A stretch of DNA of 64,000 bases from Simplicispira psychrophila DSM 11588 (GTDB lineage: Bacteria > Pseudomonadota > Gammaproteobacteria > Burkholderiales > Burkholderiaceae_C): positions 1-64,000 of the forward strand of contig NZ_JHYS01000011.1 of assembly GCF_000688255.1 (NCBI RefSeq), in the 5' to 3' direction. Each line of letters starts with the position of its first letter. Positions within the stretch are counted from its first letter, which is position 1. The notes under the pieces are model-generated. The model saw only the letters and a program-made list of their open reading frames with translations, did no database searches and had not been told where the DNA came from. A program made the position numbers and the translations under genes. Of this stretch, positions 7,978 through 21,205 are shown one piece after another.

Positions 7978-9114
7978 GCGTTGCGAAATACGCGGCAGCT
8001 CTACACGAAAGGTGGTGCGTGCGTTGTCTGACAGCGCCTCAATCGTTCCCCCGTGCGCCAGTACGATCTGCTGGGCAATATACAGCCCCAGCCCCAGGCC
8101 TTGGTGGCGCCCCGGATGGTGGATGCGCTCGCGAAAGGGGTTGAAGAGATGCGTTTTGAGGCCCTCGGCCAGAGCGCCGTTGTTGGAAACACTCAGCACC
8201 ACCGATGCGGCTGCCGTGCCGTCCACCGTGACCTGCACCGTCCCGCCGGACTCGCCGTGCTGCAATGCATTGCCAATGAGGTTGGAGGCGACCTGCAACA
8301 GGCGCTCGCTGTCCCATACGCCGTCCAGATCGCCGTGTTTGCCCACATGGATACAGCGCCCACTGGCACCTTCGCGCAGTTCCTGGGTAGCGCGCTCGAC
8401 CACTCTTTCCATGGACGCAGTGTCCAAGCTGAGCGGCATGCTGCCGGCTTGGCGTATCCGGGCTACATCCAACAGGTCTTCGATCATCTTGGCCATGCGC
8501 CGACCACTGTTCTGGATCTGCTGGGCTAGCACTTGGGCCTTGGCGGGGTCGGTCAGTGGGCGTTGCAGTGCCATAGCACCGGTCAGGATGGCGGTCAAAG
8601 GGTTGCGCAGATCATGGCTGAGTACGGCCATGTACATCTCGTTCAGGCGCAGGCTTTCGGTGCGTTCCTGCAGTTCGTGCGCTAGTGCGCGCTTTTGCCG
8701 GTGCAGTTCGAAAAAAATGTGGGCCTTGTTGACCAGCGCATGCGTGTCGATGGGCTTGTAGAGAAAATCAACTGCCCCAGTCTCATAGCCCTTGAACTGC
8801 CAGTTCTGGTCGCGTGAGCCGGCGGTCATGAAGATCAGCGGCACATGGCGCGTGCGTTCACTGCCACGGATCAGCTCGGCCAATTCAAAGCCGTTCATTT
8901 CAGGCATTTGTACATCGAGCAGGGCCAATGCCACGTCGTTGTGCTGCAGCAGCAGCTCCAGTGCTTCGTGTCCCGAGCTGGCTTTGAGGATGTCGATGTC
9001 GTCGTGCTGCAGCAGGGCTTCGAGCGCAATCAGGTTTTCTTCGATGTCATCGACCACCAGGCATTTGACGCGGGTGGAAAAAGGCAGAGCGTTGGGCAGA
9101 CTGCTGTAAGTCAC
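7954..9114 (-). CDS. Histidine kinase with N-terminal receiver domain
   Basis: This 386-residue soluble kinase has a REC domain (about 15-130; VKCLVVDDIEEN, phosphoacceptor in ALALLDVQMPEMNG, lysine in FLYKPID), a short coiled coil (about 138-160), a HisKA dimerisation domain with the H-box in MAVLSHDLRNPLTAI (about 165), and an HATPase domain (GLGLGLYIAQQIV near 350). The receiver-first layout suggests an intermediate in a phosphorelay. The start is GTG 9114, overlapping the cheB-like stop (GTGA, 9111-9114), so translation is coupled to cheB. There is no membrane segment, so its signal is probably passed from the large hybrid kinase upstream. Confidence 0.9.
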   Translation of the reverse strand: MTYSSLPNALPFSTRVKCLVVDDIEENLIALEALLQHDDIDILKASSGHEALELLLQHNDVALALLDVQMPEMNGFELAELIRGSERTRHVPLIFMTAGSRDQNWQFKGYETGAVDFLYKPIDTHALVNKAHIFFELHRQKRALAHELQERTESLRLNEMYMAVLSHDLRNPLTAILTGAMALQRPLTDPAKAQVLAQQIQNSGRRMAKMIEDLLDVARIRQAGSMPLSLDTASMERVVERATQELREGASGRCIHVGKHGDLDGVWDSERLLQVASNLIGNALQHGESGGTVQVTVDGTAAASVVLSVSNNGALAEGLKTHLFNPFRERIHHPGRHQGLGLGLYIAQQIVLAHGGTIEALSDNARTTFRVELPRISQRSEGRGRF

Positions 9115-9707
9115 AAAGATCCTTGCGCATGTAAAGAAACCAACAAGGCGGCAATGCCTTGCGGGGACAGCACTTGGCTGTCTGCCGTGCGCTGCAGCGC
9201 TGCCTTGGGCATGGTGCTGACGGGTGCGCTGGCAGGGTCCTGCACGATGCTGAGGCCACCGCCCGCATGCATGGCCGCCAAGCCGCTGGCACCGTCCTGG
9301 TTGGCGCCCGACAAGACGATGCCGATGAGCTGGGCGCCATAGGCGTCGGCTGCCGACTCGAACAGCACGTCAATACAGGGACGTGAGTAGTGCACCGGGG
9401 GGTCCACCGACAGCGCCAACGTCGGACCGGCATCCACCAGCAAGTGGTAATCCGGCGGTGCAAAGTACACCGTGCCGGGCGCAATGGGCTCCTTGTCCTG
9501 TGCCTCGCGCAGAGGCAGGGCGCAGCGTTTTTGAAAAATGTGACACAACAGACTGGGTCGGTTGCGCGGCAAGTGCAGCACCACCAGCACCGAGGCGCGC
9601 AAACTGGCCGGCAGGGCGGACAGCAGCACGGCCAGTGCATCGATGCTGCCGGCCGAGCCGCCGATGACAATGGTTTGGTAGTGGGGTTTGGGTAGCTGTC
9701 GCACCAT
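9111..9707 (-). CDS. CheB-type protein-glutamate methylesterase lacking a receiver domain
   Basis: These 198 residues correspond to the CheB catalytic domain alone. Seen are the serine motif in IVIGGSAGSIDAL, the histidine in VVLHLPRNRPSLL, the VYFAPPDYHLLVD segment and the aspartate region GIVLSGANQDGASGLAAM, the standard Ser-His-Asp set. CheB removes methyl groups that CheR adds to chemoreceptor glutamates. Here the regulatory receiver is absent. The start is ATG 9707, sharing one base with the cheR stop (TGATG), so the two are translationally coupled. No chemoreceptor is nearby, so the substrate is unknown. Confidence 0.9.
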   Translation of the reverse strand: MVRQLPKPHYQTIVIGGSAGSIDALAVLLSALPASLRASVLVVLHLPRNRPSLLCHIFQKRCALPLREAQDKEPIAPGTVYFAPPDYHLLVDAGPTLALSVDPPVHYSRPCIDVLFESAADAYGAQLIGIVLSGANQDGASGLAAMHAGGGLSIVQDPASAPVSTMPKAALQRTADSQVLSPQGIAALLVSLHAQGSL

Positions 9708-10543
9708 CACAAGACAGCCTTTTTTTGATAGATACAGTCTTTCAGTACAAAGTCGTCGAAAGATGCCGCATGCGAGGAGAACAAGAGCGATTCCTTGGCG
9801 CCCAGGCCCAGAAACCCCTTGCGGCACAGCGCCTCCTTGAACAGGCCCAGCGCACGGTCTTGCAGTTCGCGGTCAAAGTAGATCAGGACATTGCGGCAGG
9901 ACACCAGTTGCACCTCCGAAAAAACGCTGTCTGTGGCCAGACTGTGGTCGGAAAAAACCATGTGCTTGCGCAGCGACTTGTCAAAGACCACCCGGCCATA
10001 GGCAGCGCTGTAATGCTCTGACAGCGAGGAGCGGGCGCCTGATTGCGCATGGTTTTCCGTGCTGGCAGGCATGCGTGCGATGTCATAGACGCCGGCTTCG
10101 CCTTTTTTGAGCGCGGCAGGATTGATGTCGGTGGCGTAGATCAGCGAACGCTCGAGCAGGCCTTCTTCGCGCAGCAGGATGGCCAGCGAATACACCTCTT
10201 CACCGGCGCTGCAACCGGCCACCCAGATCTTGAGCGAGGGGTAGGTGCGCAACAGTGGCACCACCTGCTCGCGCAGGGCGCGGAAATAACTTGGATCGCG
10301 AAACATTTCGCTGACCTGCACTGTGAGGTATTCCAGCAGCGCGGGAAAGGTTTCGCGCTCGTGCAGCACCCGGTCTTGCAGTTGGGAGATGGTCTTGCAA
10401 CCGAAATGGATCAGCGCCGCCTGCAGGCGCCTCTTGAGCGACGCCTGCGCGTAGCCGCGAAAGTCGAAGTGGTACTTGTAGTAAATCGCATCGATCAGCA
10501 GGCGCTGCTCGATGTCCAGGGTGGTATTTTTGCGATTAGGCAA
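9707..10543 (-). CDS. CheR-type protein-glutamate O-methyltransferase
   Basis: This protein of 278 residues has an N-terminal all-helical CheR domain (to about 80) followed by a Rossmann methyltransferase domain. Motifs: EMFRDPSYFRALREQVVP, the SAM-binding IWVAGCSAGEEVYSLAI, ATDINPAAL, and CRNVLIYFDRELQDRAL. In chemotaxis, CheR methylates receptor glutamates using S-adenosylmethionine. It lies 12 bp after the large hybrid kinase and overlaps cheB by one base, forming one operon hybrid kinase-cheR-cheB-REC kinase. This CheB/CheR/kinase set without receptors suggests adaptation of a two-component pathway rather than classical chemotaxis. Confidence 0.92.
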   Translation of the reverse strand: MPNRKNTTLDIEQRLLIDAIYYKYHFDFRGYAQASLKRRLQAALIHFGCKTISQLQDRVLHERETFPALLEYLTVQVSEMFRDPSYFRALREQVVPLLRTYPSLKIWVAGCSAGEEVYSLAILLREEGLLERSLIYATDINPAALKKGEAGVYDIARMPASTENHAQSGARSSLSEHYSAAYGRVVFDKSLRKHMVFSDHSLATDSVFSEVQLVSCRNVLIYFDRELQDRALGLFKEALCRKGFLGLGAKESLLFSSHAASFDDFVLKDCIYQKKAVL

Positions 10544-10555
10544 CGCAGCGTCCTG

Positions 10556-14068
<3,513 letters not shown>

Positions 14069-14140
14069 GGCAAGCGGCCGATTCTGTCAGGGTGCGTGTG
14101 CCGCCAAGCCGGGGGTGTCTTGGCATGGAACGCTACTTTT

Positions 14141-14200
14141 AATGGTATTTTAGGCCTCAAACGCATACTGCATAAGCGCTTGCAGCTATGAAAAATAACT
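14141..14200 (-). repeat. Dispersed repeat copy upstream of alaS
   Basis: Minus-strand reading gives CATAGCTGCAAGCGCTTATG, then GTTTGAGGCCTAAAATA, matching the family seen at 1741 and elsewhere. It lies in the intergenic gap between the hybrid kinase and alaS. Confidence 0.7.
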
Positions 14201-14335
14201 TTTACGCCCTGTGCCTAGGCGGGTGATGGGGCGTCTCTTGGCGCCAGGCGAGCCTCTGGGTGCCGCCCCCGCAGCGCGACCAGCCTGTTTTGGGCGCTGT
14301 GCCAGTCAGCGTGGGCAGCGCCACAGGGCAAAACC

Positions 14336-14341
14336 TATAAT
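14336..14341 (+). promoter_or_regulatory. Possible -10 box for alaS
   Basis: A perfect TATAAT lies 64 bp before the alaS start. No good -35 hexamer is visible at 17 bp, so this is tentative. Confidence 0.35.
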
Positions 14342-14404
14342 TGCCGGTTGCTTCCCGAGGGCCTGGCGCCCGTCTGCCGCCCCCTGCACACACACCTACA
14401 CACC

Positions 14405-17029
14405 ATGAGCCAACCCACCTTCACCGTCGCTGACATCCGTAAGACCTTTCTGGACTTTTTTGCCTCCAAGGGCCACACCATCGTGCCGTCCAGCCCGCTG
14501 GTGCCGGGCAACGACCCGACGCTGATGTTCGTCAACTCGGGCATGGTGCAGTTCAAGGACGTGTTTTTGGGCACCGACAAGCGTCCCTACGTGCGCGCCA
14601 CCTCGGTGCAAGCCTGCCTGCGTGCTGGCGGCAAGCACAACGACTTGGAAAACGTCGGTTACACCGCGCGCCACCACACCTTTTTTGAAATGCTGGGCAA
14701 CTGGAGCTTTGGCGACTACTTCAAGCGCGAGTCGCTGCACTGGGCCTGGGAGCTGCTGACCGAAGTCTATAAATTGCCGGCCGACCGCCTGCTGGCCACG
14801 GTGTACCAAGAGGATGATGAGGCCTATGACATCTGGACGAAAGAAATCGGCCTGCCACCCGAGCGCGTGATTCGCATTGGCGACAACAAGGGCGGGCGCT
14901 ACAAATCCGACAACTTTTGGATGATGGCCGACACCGGCCCGTGTGGCCCATGCAGTGAAATTTTCTACGACCATGGCGAGCACATCCCCGGCGGCCCGCC
15001 CGGCAGCCCGGATGAAGACGGCGACCGTTTCATCGAAATTTGGAACAACGTGTTCATGCAGTTCGACATGGCCGAAGACGGCTCGGTCACACCGCTGCCG
15101 GCGCCCTGCGTCGATACCGGCATGGGCCTGGAGCGCCTGGCTGCCATCTTGCAGCATGTGCACAGCAACTACGAAATCGACATTTTTGACCAGCTGATCC
15201 AAGCCGCCGCCCGCGAAACCGGCATGACCGACCTGAACCACAAGAGCCTGCGCGTGATTGCCGACCACATCCGCGCCACCGCTTTCTTGGTCAGCGACGG
15301 CGTCATCCCCAGCAATGAAGGCCGCGGCTATGTGCAGCGTCGCATCGTGCGCCGGGCCATCCGCCACGGTTACAAGCTGGGGCAAAAAACGCCGTTTTTC
15401 CACAAGCTGGTCGCCGATTTGGTGCGCTTGATGGGCGACGCGTACCCGCAATTGCGCGCGCAAGAGCAACGCATCACCGACATTCTGAAAGCCGAGGAAG
15501 AGCGCTTCTTTGAGACGCTGGCCAACGGCATGGAGATTTTGGACAGCGCGCTGGCCGGTGGCGCCAAGCTGCTGCCGGGCGATGTCGCTTTCAAACTGCA
15601 CGACACCTACGGCTTTCCGCTGGATTTGACCAATGACGTCTGCCGCGAAAACGGCATCGAAGTGGATGAGGCCGGCTTCAGGGTGGCGATGGAAAAGCAG
15701 AAGGCCCAGGCGCGTGCGGCGGGCAAGTTCAAGATGGACAAGGCGCTGGATTACAGCGGCGATGGCAACGAATTTGTCGGCTATGAACTGCTTGAATCCA
15801 CTGCAAAAATCGTAGCTATTTACGCAGATGGTGTCAGCGTTGCAGCCCTGAAACAGGGTCAAAACGGCATCGTGGTGCTGGACAGCACGCCGTTCTATGC
15901 CGAAAGCGGCGGCCAGGTCGGCGACGAAGGGACTATCACCAGCGGCTCGGCCCGTTTTGCGGTGGACGACACGCTAAAGATCAAGGCCGACGTGTTTGGC
16001 CACCACGGCACGCTGGCCGAGGGCACTTTGAATGTCGGCGACACGGTGCAGGCGCAGGTGAACACGGCTGTGCGCGCTGCCACGGTGCGCAATCACTCGG
16101 CCACGCACCTGATGCACAAGGCGCTGCGTGAGGTGCTGGGTGAACATGTGCAGCAAAAGGGCAGCCTAGTCAACGCCGAGCGCACGCGCTTTGACTTTGC
16201 GCATGGCGCGCCGGTCAGCGCTACTGAGATCCGCGAGATTGAGCGCCGCGTAAACGAAGAAGTGTTAGCCAACCGCGCCACACAAGCGCGCGTGATGGAC
16301 ATCGAGTCAGCCCAAAAAACTGGCGCCATGATGCTGTTTGGCGAGAAATACGGCGAAACCGTGCGCGTGCTCGACATTGGCAGCAGCCGCGAGCTGTGCG
16401 GCGGCACGCACGTACAGCGGACGGGCGACATTGGTTTGTTCAAGGTGGTGGGCGAGGGTGGCGTGGCCGCCGGCGTGCGCCGCATCGAGGCTGTCACTGG
16501 CCTGAACGCGCTGGCCTATTTGCAGTCGCTCGAAGGCACCGTGTCGCAAGTTGCGGGTGTGCTGAAAGCACCGGCAGCCGAGATCACTGGCCGCGTCGGC
16601 CAAGTGCTGGAGCAAGTCAAAGCGCTGGAAAAAGACGTGGCCGCGCTCAAGGGCAAGCTGGCCTCATCGCAAGGCGATGGGCTGCTGGATCAGGCGGTGG
16701 ATGTGAACGGCCTGAAGGTGCTGGCGGTGCGCCTGGACGGGGCCGATGCCAAGACTTTGCGCGACACCATGGACAAGCTGAAAGACAAGCTGAAAAGCGC
16801 CGCCATCGTGCTGGCCACGGTCGATGGCGATAAGGTGCAAATTGCAGCCGGTGTGACGGCTGACGCGATGGGCAAGATCAAGGCCGGTGAGCTGGTCAAC
16901 TTTGTCGCGCAACAAGTCGGCGGCAAGGGCGGCGGCAAGGCCGATATGGCGATGGCTGGCGGTACCAATCCGGCAGGCCTGCCGGCCGCGTTGGCTTCGG
17001 TTGCTGGCTGGGTCGCGCAGAAAATGTGA
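14405..17029 (+). CDS. alaS: Alanyl-tRNA synthetase
   Basis: This 874-residue class II synthetase charges tRNA-Ala in the cytoplasm. From the N-terminus: the catalytic domain ([20 protein letters not shown], motif 1 region; [20 protein letters not shown], motif 2), tRNA-recognition region, editing domain with the zinc-site [12 protein letters not shown] and [13 protein letters not shown], and the C-terminal DHHA1 domain ending [19 protein letters not shown] with [14 protein letters not shown]. Length equals the E. coli enzyme. ATG 14405 is chosen because [15 protein letters not shown] is the conserved start; longer in-frame extension is not family-like. A stretch around codons 465-487 resembles the dispersed repeat. 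A strong terminator follows. Confidence 0.97.
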   Translation: MSQPTFTVADIRKTFLDFFASKGHTIVPSSPLVPGNDPTLMFVNSGMVQFKDVFLGTDKRPYVRATSVQACLRAGGKHNDLENVGYTARHHTFFEMLGNWSFGDYFKRESLHWAWELLTEVYKLPADRLLATVYQEDDEAYDIWTKEIGLPPERVIRIGDNKGGRYKSDNFWMMADTGPCGPCSEIFYDHGEHIPGGPPGSPDEDGDRFIEIWNNVFMQFDMAEDGSVTPLPAPCVDTGMGLERLAAILQHVHSNYEIDIFDQLIQAAARETGMTDLNHKSLRVIADHIRATAFLVSDGVIPSNEGRGYVQRRIVRRAIRHGYKLGQKTPFFHKLVADLVRLMGDAYPQLRAQEQRITDILKAEEERFFETLANGMEILDSALAGGAKLLPGDVAFKLHDTYGFPLDLTNDVCRENGIEVDEAGFRVAMEKQKAQARAAGKFKMDKALDYSGDGNEFVGYELLESTAKIVAIYADGVSVAALKQGQNGIVVLDSTPFYAESGGQVGDEGTITSGSARFAVDDTLKIKADVFGHHGTLAEGTLNVGDTVQAQVNTAVRAATVRNHSATHLMHKALREVLGEHVQQKGSLVNAERTRFDFAHGAPVSATEIREIERRVNEEVLANRATQARVMDIESAQKTGAMMLFGEKYGETVRVLDIGSSRELCGGTHVQRTGDIGLFKVVGEGGVAAGVRRIEAVTGLNALAYLQSLEGTVSQVAGVLKAPAAEITGRVGQVLEQVKALEKDVAALKGKLASSQGDGLLDQAVDVNGLKVLAVRLDGADAKTLRDTMDKLKDKLKSAAIVLATVDGDKVQIAAGVTADAMGKIKAGELVNFVAQQVGGKGGGKADMAMAGGTNPAGLPAALASVAGWVAQKM
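15798..15865 (+). repeat. Possible dispersed-repeat-like stretch inside alaS
   Basis: TAGCTATTTACGCAGAT, then AGCGTTGCAGCCCTGAAA and TCAAAA, aligns by eye with the copy in ygiQ at conserved spacing (TAGCT..CGC..AGCG.T..G.CC..AA). However, the encoded residues align in length with other AlaRS proteins, so this may be native sequence with chance likeness. Confidence 0.3.
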
Positions 17030-17050
17030 TGTAGGGCATCGCTGAAGAAA

Positions 17051-17081
17051 CAAAAGGCGCTGGATGCGCCTTTTGTTTTTT
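17051..17081 (+). terminator. Rho-independent terminator of alaS
   Basis: A perfect 10-bp stem (CAAAAGGCGC / GCGCCTTTTG) with loop TGGAT is followed by six T. It lies 22 bp after the alaS stop, between convergent alaS and the GGDEF gene. Confidence 0.9.
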
Positions 17082-17126
17082 CTAGCCTTGTAGGTCGGGT
17101 TGGTACAGCTACCCGAGGGCCCCGTC

Positions 17127-18155
17127 CTAAAACAGCTCGATATCTTCGTTGCTGATGCGTGCCTGCAAGTCGCCGCTGGCGACCAGTTCATCGTAGAAGC
17201 GCACTTGATTGCGGCCGTTTTCTTTAGCGAAATACAGCGCTTGGTCGGCCTGGCCGAGGATTTCGACGGGTGTGTTGGAGGCGGAGGAAACAAAGCCCAC
17301 GCTCACCGTGATGCGGCCGACCTGCGGGAAGCTGTACTCTTCGACCGCCTGGCGAAAACGGTTGAAGACTTTGTGCGCCGTGGCCAACGAGGTGGAGCGC
17401 AGCAGCACCACGAATTCTTCGCCACCAAAACGAAAAATCCGGTCGTGGCTGCGAAAGGAGCTGCGCAAGACGTTGGCCATCAGGATCAGCACTTCATCGC
17501 CGTAGAGGTGGCCAAAGCGGTCGTTGACCTGTTTGAAGTGGTCGATGTCGATGACGGCCAGCCATTGCTGCAATTCTCCGCCGGGAAGGCGGGCGTCGTT
17601 GGGCGCTGTGGCTGCGCGATTTTCAGTGCCTGAGTGGCGGGCAAACTGTTCGTCAAAGGTCTTGCGGTTGAACAAGCCGGTGAGGGCGTCGCGCTCGCTG
17701 TAGTCAAGCAGACTTTGGTAGTTCTGGTAGACATTGAAAATGGCGGTGAGCACTTCGAGGCGGTGCACTGAAAACGGGCGCGATTGGGTCACTTCCAGGC
17801 AGGTGCTGACTTGGTCGTGCATCCACACCGGTAGCCACAGCGTATGGCGGCCTTTGCCCAGGTTGGCACGGGCATGGCTGCCGCGTTCCTGGATGCAGGT
17901 CTGCAACGCGGGCAGTTGATCCAGGGGGCGGCGCTGGGGATCGGTGCCAGCCTCGGACTCGGTCGATGTCCATTGTCCGCTGAGCATCCAAGTACGGGGC
18001 CGTATGTAGCGCACGCCGTTGAGTAAAAACACCTCCAGGGCGCGCACTTCCAAAATACCCGAGAGCTGCTGCAGCGTGGACAGTACGGAGACTTCAAGCC
18101 GCAAATAATCGCGGTGACCGGTCATTTCGACCAGGTTTTGCAGAAGGGGTTTCAT
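17127..18155 (-). CDS. Diguanylate cyclase with N-terminal GAF-like sensor
   Basis: This 342-residue protein has an N-terminal region (about 1-155) resembling a GAF sensor, without membrane helices. The C-terminal GGDEF domain (about 160-330) has DALTGLFNRKTFDEQ, IDIDHFKQVNDRFGHLYGDE and the intact active site FRFGGEEFVVLL, so it should make cyclic di-GMP from two GTP. An Ala/Asn-rich insert interrupts the domain after FDEQFARH. No RxxD inhibitory site is obvious in front of GGEEF (RSHDRIFRFGGEEF has RSHD, which may act as one). It is a single gene read toward alaS. Confidence 0.9.
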   Translation of the reverse strand: MKPLLQNLVEMTGHRDYLRLEVSVLSTLQQLSGILEVRALEVFLLNGVRYIRPRTWMLSGQWTSTESEAGTDPQRRPLDQLPALQTCIQERGSHARANLGKGRHTLWLPVWMHDQVSTCLEVTQSRPFSVHRLEVLTAIFNVYQNYQSLLDYSERDALTGLFNRKTFDEQFARHSGTENRAATAPNDARLPGGELQQWLAVIDIDHFKQVNDRFGHLYGDEVLILMANVLRSSFRSHDRIFRFGGEEFVVLLRSTSLATAHKVFNRFRQAVEEYSFPQVGRITVSVGFVSSASNTPVEILGQADQALYFAKENGRNQVRFYDELVASGDLQARISNEDIELF

Positions 18156-18194
18156 GGCAGTGTGGCTTGGCGTCCGGTGCGGGTGTGCTGCGTG

Positions 18195-18953
18195 TCAGGC
18201 CACGCGTACAAATACGACATCCCAGACGCCGTGGCCCAAACGCAGACCTCGGTTTTCAAACTTGGTCAGGGGGCGGTAGTCGGGCTGCGGGGCATAGCCG
18301 CTGGCGCTGTCAGTGCTGTTGCGCAGCAGGGGCTGCTCAGACAGCACTTGCAAAATTTGTTCGGCGTAGGGCTGCCAGTCGGTAGCGCAGTGCAGGTAGC
18401 CGCCGGGCTTGAGACGGGTGGCCAGCTTGGCAATCAAAGGCGCCTGGATCAGGCGGCGTTTGTTGTGCTTTTTCTTGTGCCAGGGGTCGGGAAAGAAGAT
18501 GTGTACGCCATCCAGGCTGGTCGGCGTGAGCATGTGGTCTATCACTTCAACCGCATCGTGGGCCAGGATGCGTACATTGGTCTGGCCTTGTTCGCCCAGG
18601 CGCTTGAGCAGGGCGCCAACGCCGGGTTCATGCACTTCGCAGCACAAAAAATTGTCTTCGGGGCGCACGCGCGCAATGTGCGCCGTGGCCTCGCCCATGC
18701 CAAAGCCAATTTCCAGCACCAGGGGTGCTGTGCGGCCAAAGGCGGCCGGAGCGTCGAGTCGTTGGCCGGTGTAGGGCAGGATGAAGCGCGGCCCCAGTTC
18801 TTCAAAGGCCTTGGCTTGGCCGCTGGTGGTGCGGCCGGTGCGGCGGACAAAGCTTTTGATGGTTTTGGGATAAGCGACGCCAGCCGGCGCCGTGCCGACC
18901 ACGGGAGCGGCAGGGGATTCGGGGGGGGAAGGGGGGAGGGCGGATTCAGTCAC
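18195..18953 (-). CDS. trmB: tRNA (guanine-N7-)-methyltransferase
   Basis: This SAM-dependent enzyme methylates G46 in the variable loop of tRNA. Motifs: [16 protein letters not shown] (SAM site), [19 protein letters not shown], and the signature [20 protein letters not shown]. The C-terminal [14 protein letters not shown] is also typical. The GTG at 18953 overlaps the gluQ stop (GTGA), a coupling seen elsewhere in this region, and gives 252 residues; an ATG at 18992 would give 265 residues but overlaps gluQ by 43 bp. The N-terminal 25 residues are Pro/Ala-rich and not conserved. Confidence 0.93.
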   Translation of the reverse strand: MTESALPPSPPESPAAPVVGTAPAGVAYPKTIKSFVRRTGRTTSGQAKAFEELGPRFILPYTGQRLDAPAAFGRTAPLVLEIGFGMGEATAHIARVRPEDNFLCCEVHEPGVGALLKRLGEQGQTNVRILAHDAVEVIDHMLTPTSLDGVHIFFPDPWHKKKHNKRRLIQAPLIAKLATRLKPGGYLHCATDWQPYAEQILQVLSEQPLLRNSTDSASGYAPQPDYRPLTKFENRGLRLGHGVWDVVFVRVA

Positions 18954-19954
18954 AGTGCGCGATTGTAGAGATGCCTCCAGGCGTTGACCCACAGTGCCAG
19001 GGCATCAGACAGCGAATTGTTCGCTATCGATAGTAAAGGTGGCAGGCCCAATGTGGTGGCCGCATCGTTCAAACTGACGAGGGGTTGTTGTAGATCAAGG
19101 GCCGGTGCGCCATGCTGTTTGGACAGCTTCTCGCCATCGGTGCCGCGCACCAAAGGGGTGTGCAAATAGTACGGTGGGGCTACGCCCAGTGCGTGCTGCA
19201 GCAGGATCTGGCGCGGCGTGTTGTCGGCCAGGTCGGCACCGCGCACTACATGCGTGATGCCCTGCGCGGCGTCGTCCACCACCACGGCCAATTGGTAGGC
19301 CCACAGGCCATCGGCGCGGCGCAGCACAAAGTCGCCGACGGTATGCAGTACGTCTTGCTGCTGCGCTCCCAGGCGCCGGTCGTACCAGTGCAGTACCTGC
19401 GATGCTCCTTTATTAATAGCTAGTTGCGCTTGCTGCGCAAGCGCTTGAGCCTGTTTTGACTCAAATTGAGGCCAAAAATCAGTGGTGTTGAAACGCCAGG
19501 CGCGTGCACTGCGTCCTTGCAGTCCGCTGCGACAGGTGCCGGGGTAGGGTTGCTCGATATGGCGCTGGTGCGCATGGCCCTGCACGGCGTGGGCCGCGGC
19601 GATGTCTTTGCGCGAGCAGGCGCAGGGGTAGGCCAGTCCCGCGGCCTGCAATTGCGCTAACGCAGTTTGGTAGGTGGGGCTGCGGGTGGATTGCCACAGC
19701 GGTGTGTCGTCGGGCCGCAGGCCGCAACTGGCCAGCTGCGCCAAGATGTGCTCGCCCGCGCCGGGCATGCAACGCGGGGTATCGACATCTTCGATGCGTA
19801 CCAGCCAGCGACCGCCCTGGCCGCCTGGGTTGCAGGCGCGGGCGTCGAGCCAGCTGGCCAGTGCTGCCACCAGCGAGCCGGCGTGCAGCGGCCCGGTGGG
19901 GGAGGGAGCAAAACGGCCGACGTAGCCGGCGCTTGCGCCCTTCACGTTCGTCAT
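18950..19954 (-). CDS. gluQ: Glutamyl-Q tRNA(Asp) synthetase
   Basis: These 334 residues form a GluRS-like catalytic domain that attaches glutamate to queuosine in tRNA-Asp. It shows the HIGH-like [16 protein letters not shown], cysteines for zinc ([10 protein letters not shown] and YPGTCRSG), [20 protein letters not shown] and the KMSKS-like [11 protein letters not shown]; no anticodon-binding domain, as expected. ATG 19954 overlaps the upstream oxidoreductase stop (ATGA). Between [11 protein letters not shown] and [10 protein letters not shown] about 25 residues are encoded by a dispersed repeat in frame, in a loop region. It precedes trmB, so two tRNA modification genes are coupled. Confidence 0.94.
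   Translation of the reverse strand: MTNVKGASAGYVGRFAPSPTGPLHAGSLVAALASWLDARACNPGGQGGRWLVRIEDVDTPRCMPGAGEHILAQLASCGLRPDDTPLWQSTRSPTYQTALAQLQAAGLAYPCACSRKDIAAAHAVQGHAHQRHIEQPYPGTCRSGLQGRSARAWRFNTTDFWPQFESKQAQALAQQAQLAINKGASQVLHWYDRRLGAQQQDVLHTVGDFVLRRADGLWAYQLAVVVDDAAQGITHVVRGADLADNTPRQILLQHALGVAPPYYLHTPLVRGTDGEKLSKQHGAPALDLQQPLVSLNDAATTLGLPPLLSIANNSLSDALALWVNAWRHLYNRAL
19407..19480 (+). repeat. Dispersed repeat copy inside gluQ
   Basis: TTAATAGCTAGTTGCGCTTG, CAAGCGCTTGAGCCTGTTTT and TGAGGCCAAAAAT match the family, with the internal GCGCTTG/CAAGCGC inverted repeat well preserved. On the minus strand it is read through in gluQ without a stop, as the residues [20 protein letters not shown]. Confidence 0.8.
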
Positions 19955-21081
19955 GCCACGGCGAGTGCCATTTCCAGTCCGGAGAGGAAGGCGTCTTCCA
20001 GTCGGTGACCCAGGCACCAGTCGCCGCAGGCGCCCAGGTTGGCGTCGCCATCCCACAGGTGGCTTTGACCCAGCGGCTGCAAGGTTTGCGCATAGCGCCA
20101 GCGGCGCACCTGGGCATAGCTGGGCGTGGCGCGGATGCCGGTGACTTCAGCGAAGGCCTTGAGTAGCTTGTCCTGCACGCGCGTGGGGTTGTCTTCCAGG
20201 TGCTCTTCCGACCAGGCGGGGCTAGCTTGCACCGTCCAGCGCTCCAGGCTGTTGCGCTGGGGCTTGGACGACTCGCGTGCCAGCCAGGCAATGCGGTGGT
20301 GCGTGCTGCGCGCGGCATTCCACTGTGGGCCCAGCGTCGTCAGGCCCGGGCCGATGGCCTGTGGAAAGGCCAGCATCAGCGACCAGCAGGCCGCCATGGT
20401 GGCGCTGGCCATGGTGTCGATGATGGGGGTGTGCAGGTCGGACGACACCAGCAGGGCGCGCGCGGCCGGGCCGGGCAGGGCGAGCAGCACGGCATCAAAG
20501 CCGGCGTGTACTTGTTGCTCGCCGTTGGTGTTTTCAATGCTCAGCTGCCAGCCGCTGGGCTGCAACCGGTCGCGCTCGATGCAGACCACGCGGGCGTCGG
20601 TGTGCAGTTGCCCCGCTTGTTGCAGCGGCTGTGCCCAAGCTTGGGCCAGGGCGTCCATACCGGGGCAGGCGACCCAGTGCGCTTCATGCGGTGGCTGGCT
20701 GGCCGAGGCGACGCGGCCGGCGGCATCGAGCACGCGCACGGCGTTGGCGCTCCAGGGGCGGCACACGCCGGGCACGGTGGCCAGGGCCAGCGCGAAACGG
20801 TCGTCGCGCACCGTGAAGTATTGGGTGCCGGCATCAAAGCTGCCGTGCGGGGTGTCGCAAGTGGCAGTGCGGCCGCCGACCTGATCGGCTTTTTCAAAGA
20901 CGGTGACCTGGTGGCCGGCTTGCACCAGCGTGCGGGCGCAGGCAATGCCGGCCACGCCGGCACCGATGATGGCAAAGTGGCGCGGTGCACGAGAGGTGCT
21001 GGAAGTACTGGGAGCGATGGAGGCGCTGGAAGTGCGGGCGCTTCGGGGACGGGGTGCTGGAGCAGGTGAGCGCGGGGGCAT
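19951..21081 (-). CDS. FAD-dependent amine-oxidase/renalase-like oxidoreductase
   Basis: This protein of about 376 residues has an FAD-binding Rossmann motif after a Ser/Pro-rich leader: [20 protein letters not shown], then [17 protein letters not shown], and a [14 protein letters not shown] segment. The end [20 protein letters not shown] is the typical flavin-contact region of the NAD(P)/FAD-dependent oxidoreductase group that includes renalase. Substrate unknown. The ATG at 21081 has AAAGG upstream and is preferred over GTG 21129. The first 35 residues (low-complexity Pro/Ser/Ala) may be unstructured. Its stop overlaps the gluQ start. Confidence 0.85.
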   Translation of the reverse strand: MPPRSPAPAPRPRSARTSSASIAPSTSSTSRAPRHFAIIGAGVAGIACARTLVQAGHQVTVFEKADQVGGRTATCDTPHGSFDAGTQYFTVRDDRFALALATVPGVCRPWSANAVRVLDAAGRVASASQPPHEAHWVACPGMDALAQAWAQPLQQAGQLHTDARVVCIERDRLQPSGWQLSIENTNGEQQVHAGFDAVLLALPGPAARALLVSSDLHTPIIDTMASATMAACWSLMLAFPQAIGPGLTTLGPQWNAARSTHHRIAWLARESSKPQRNSLERWTVQASPAWSEEHLEDNPTRVQDKLLKAFAEVTGIRATPSYAQVRRWRYAQTLQPLGQSHLWDGDANLGACGDWCLGHRLEDAFLSGLEMALAVA

Positions 21082-21205
21082 GGGAGGCCTTTCGGGGATG
21101 TCTCTGTGTAGGAAAGTAAACAGGGCCACTCTACACGCCTGGCGCTGGGCGCCAGGAAGAAATTGCCCCGTTATCTGGCACTGCCTGCCAAGGGGAGCCG
21201 TGGTG

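Noticed and set aside
14396-15862. A 488-codon open frame on the minus strand inside alaS
   Set aside because: It is opposite to a certain gene, has a His/Val/Gln-rich composition typical of GC-rich antisense frames and no known motif.
15798-15865. A certain repeat insertion in alaS
   Set aside because: The likeness to the repeat is real by eye, but AlaRS length is normal here, so I keep it only as a weak candidate.
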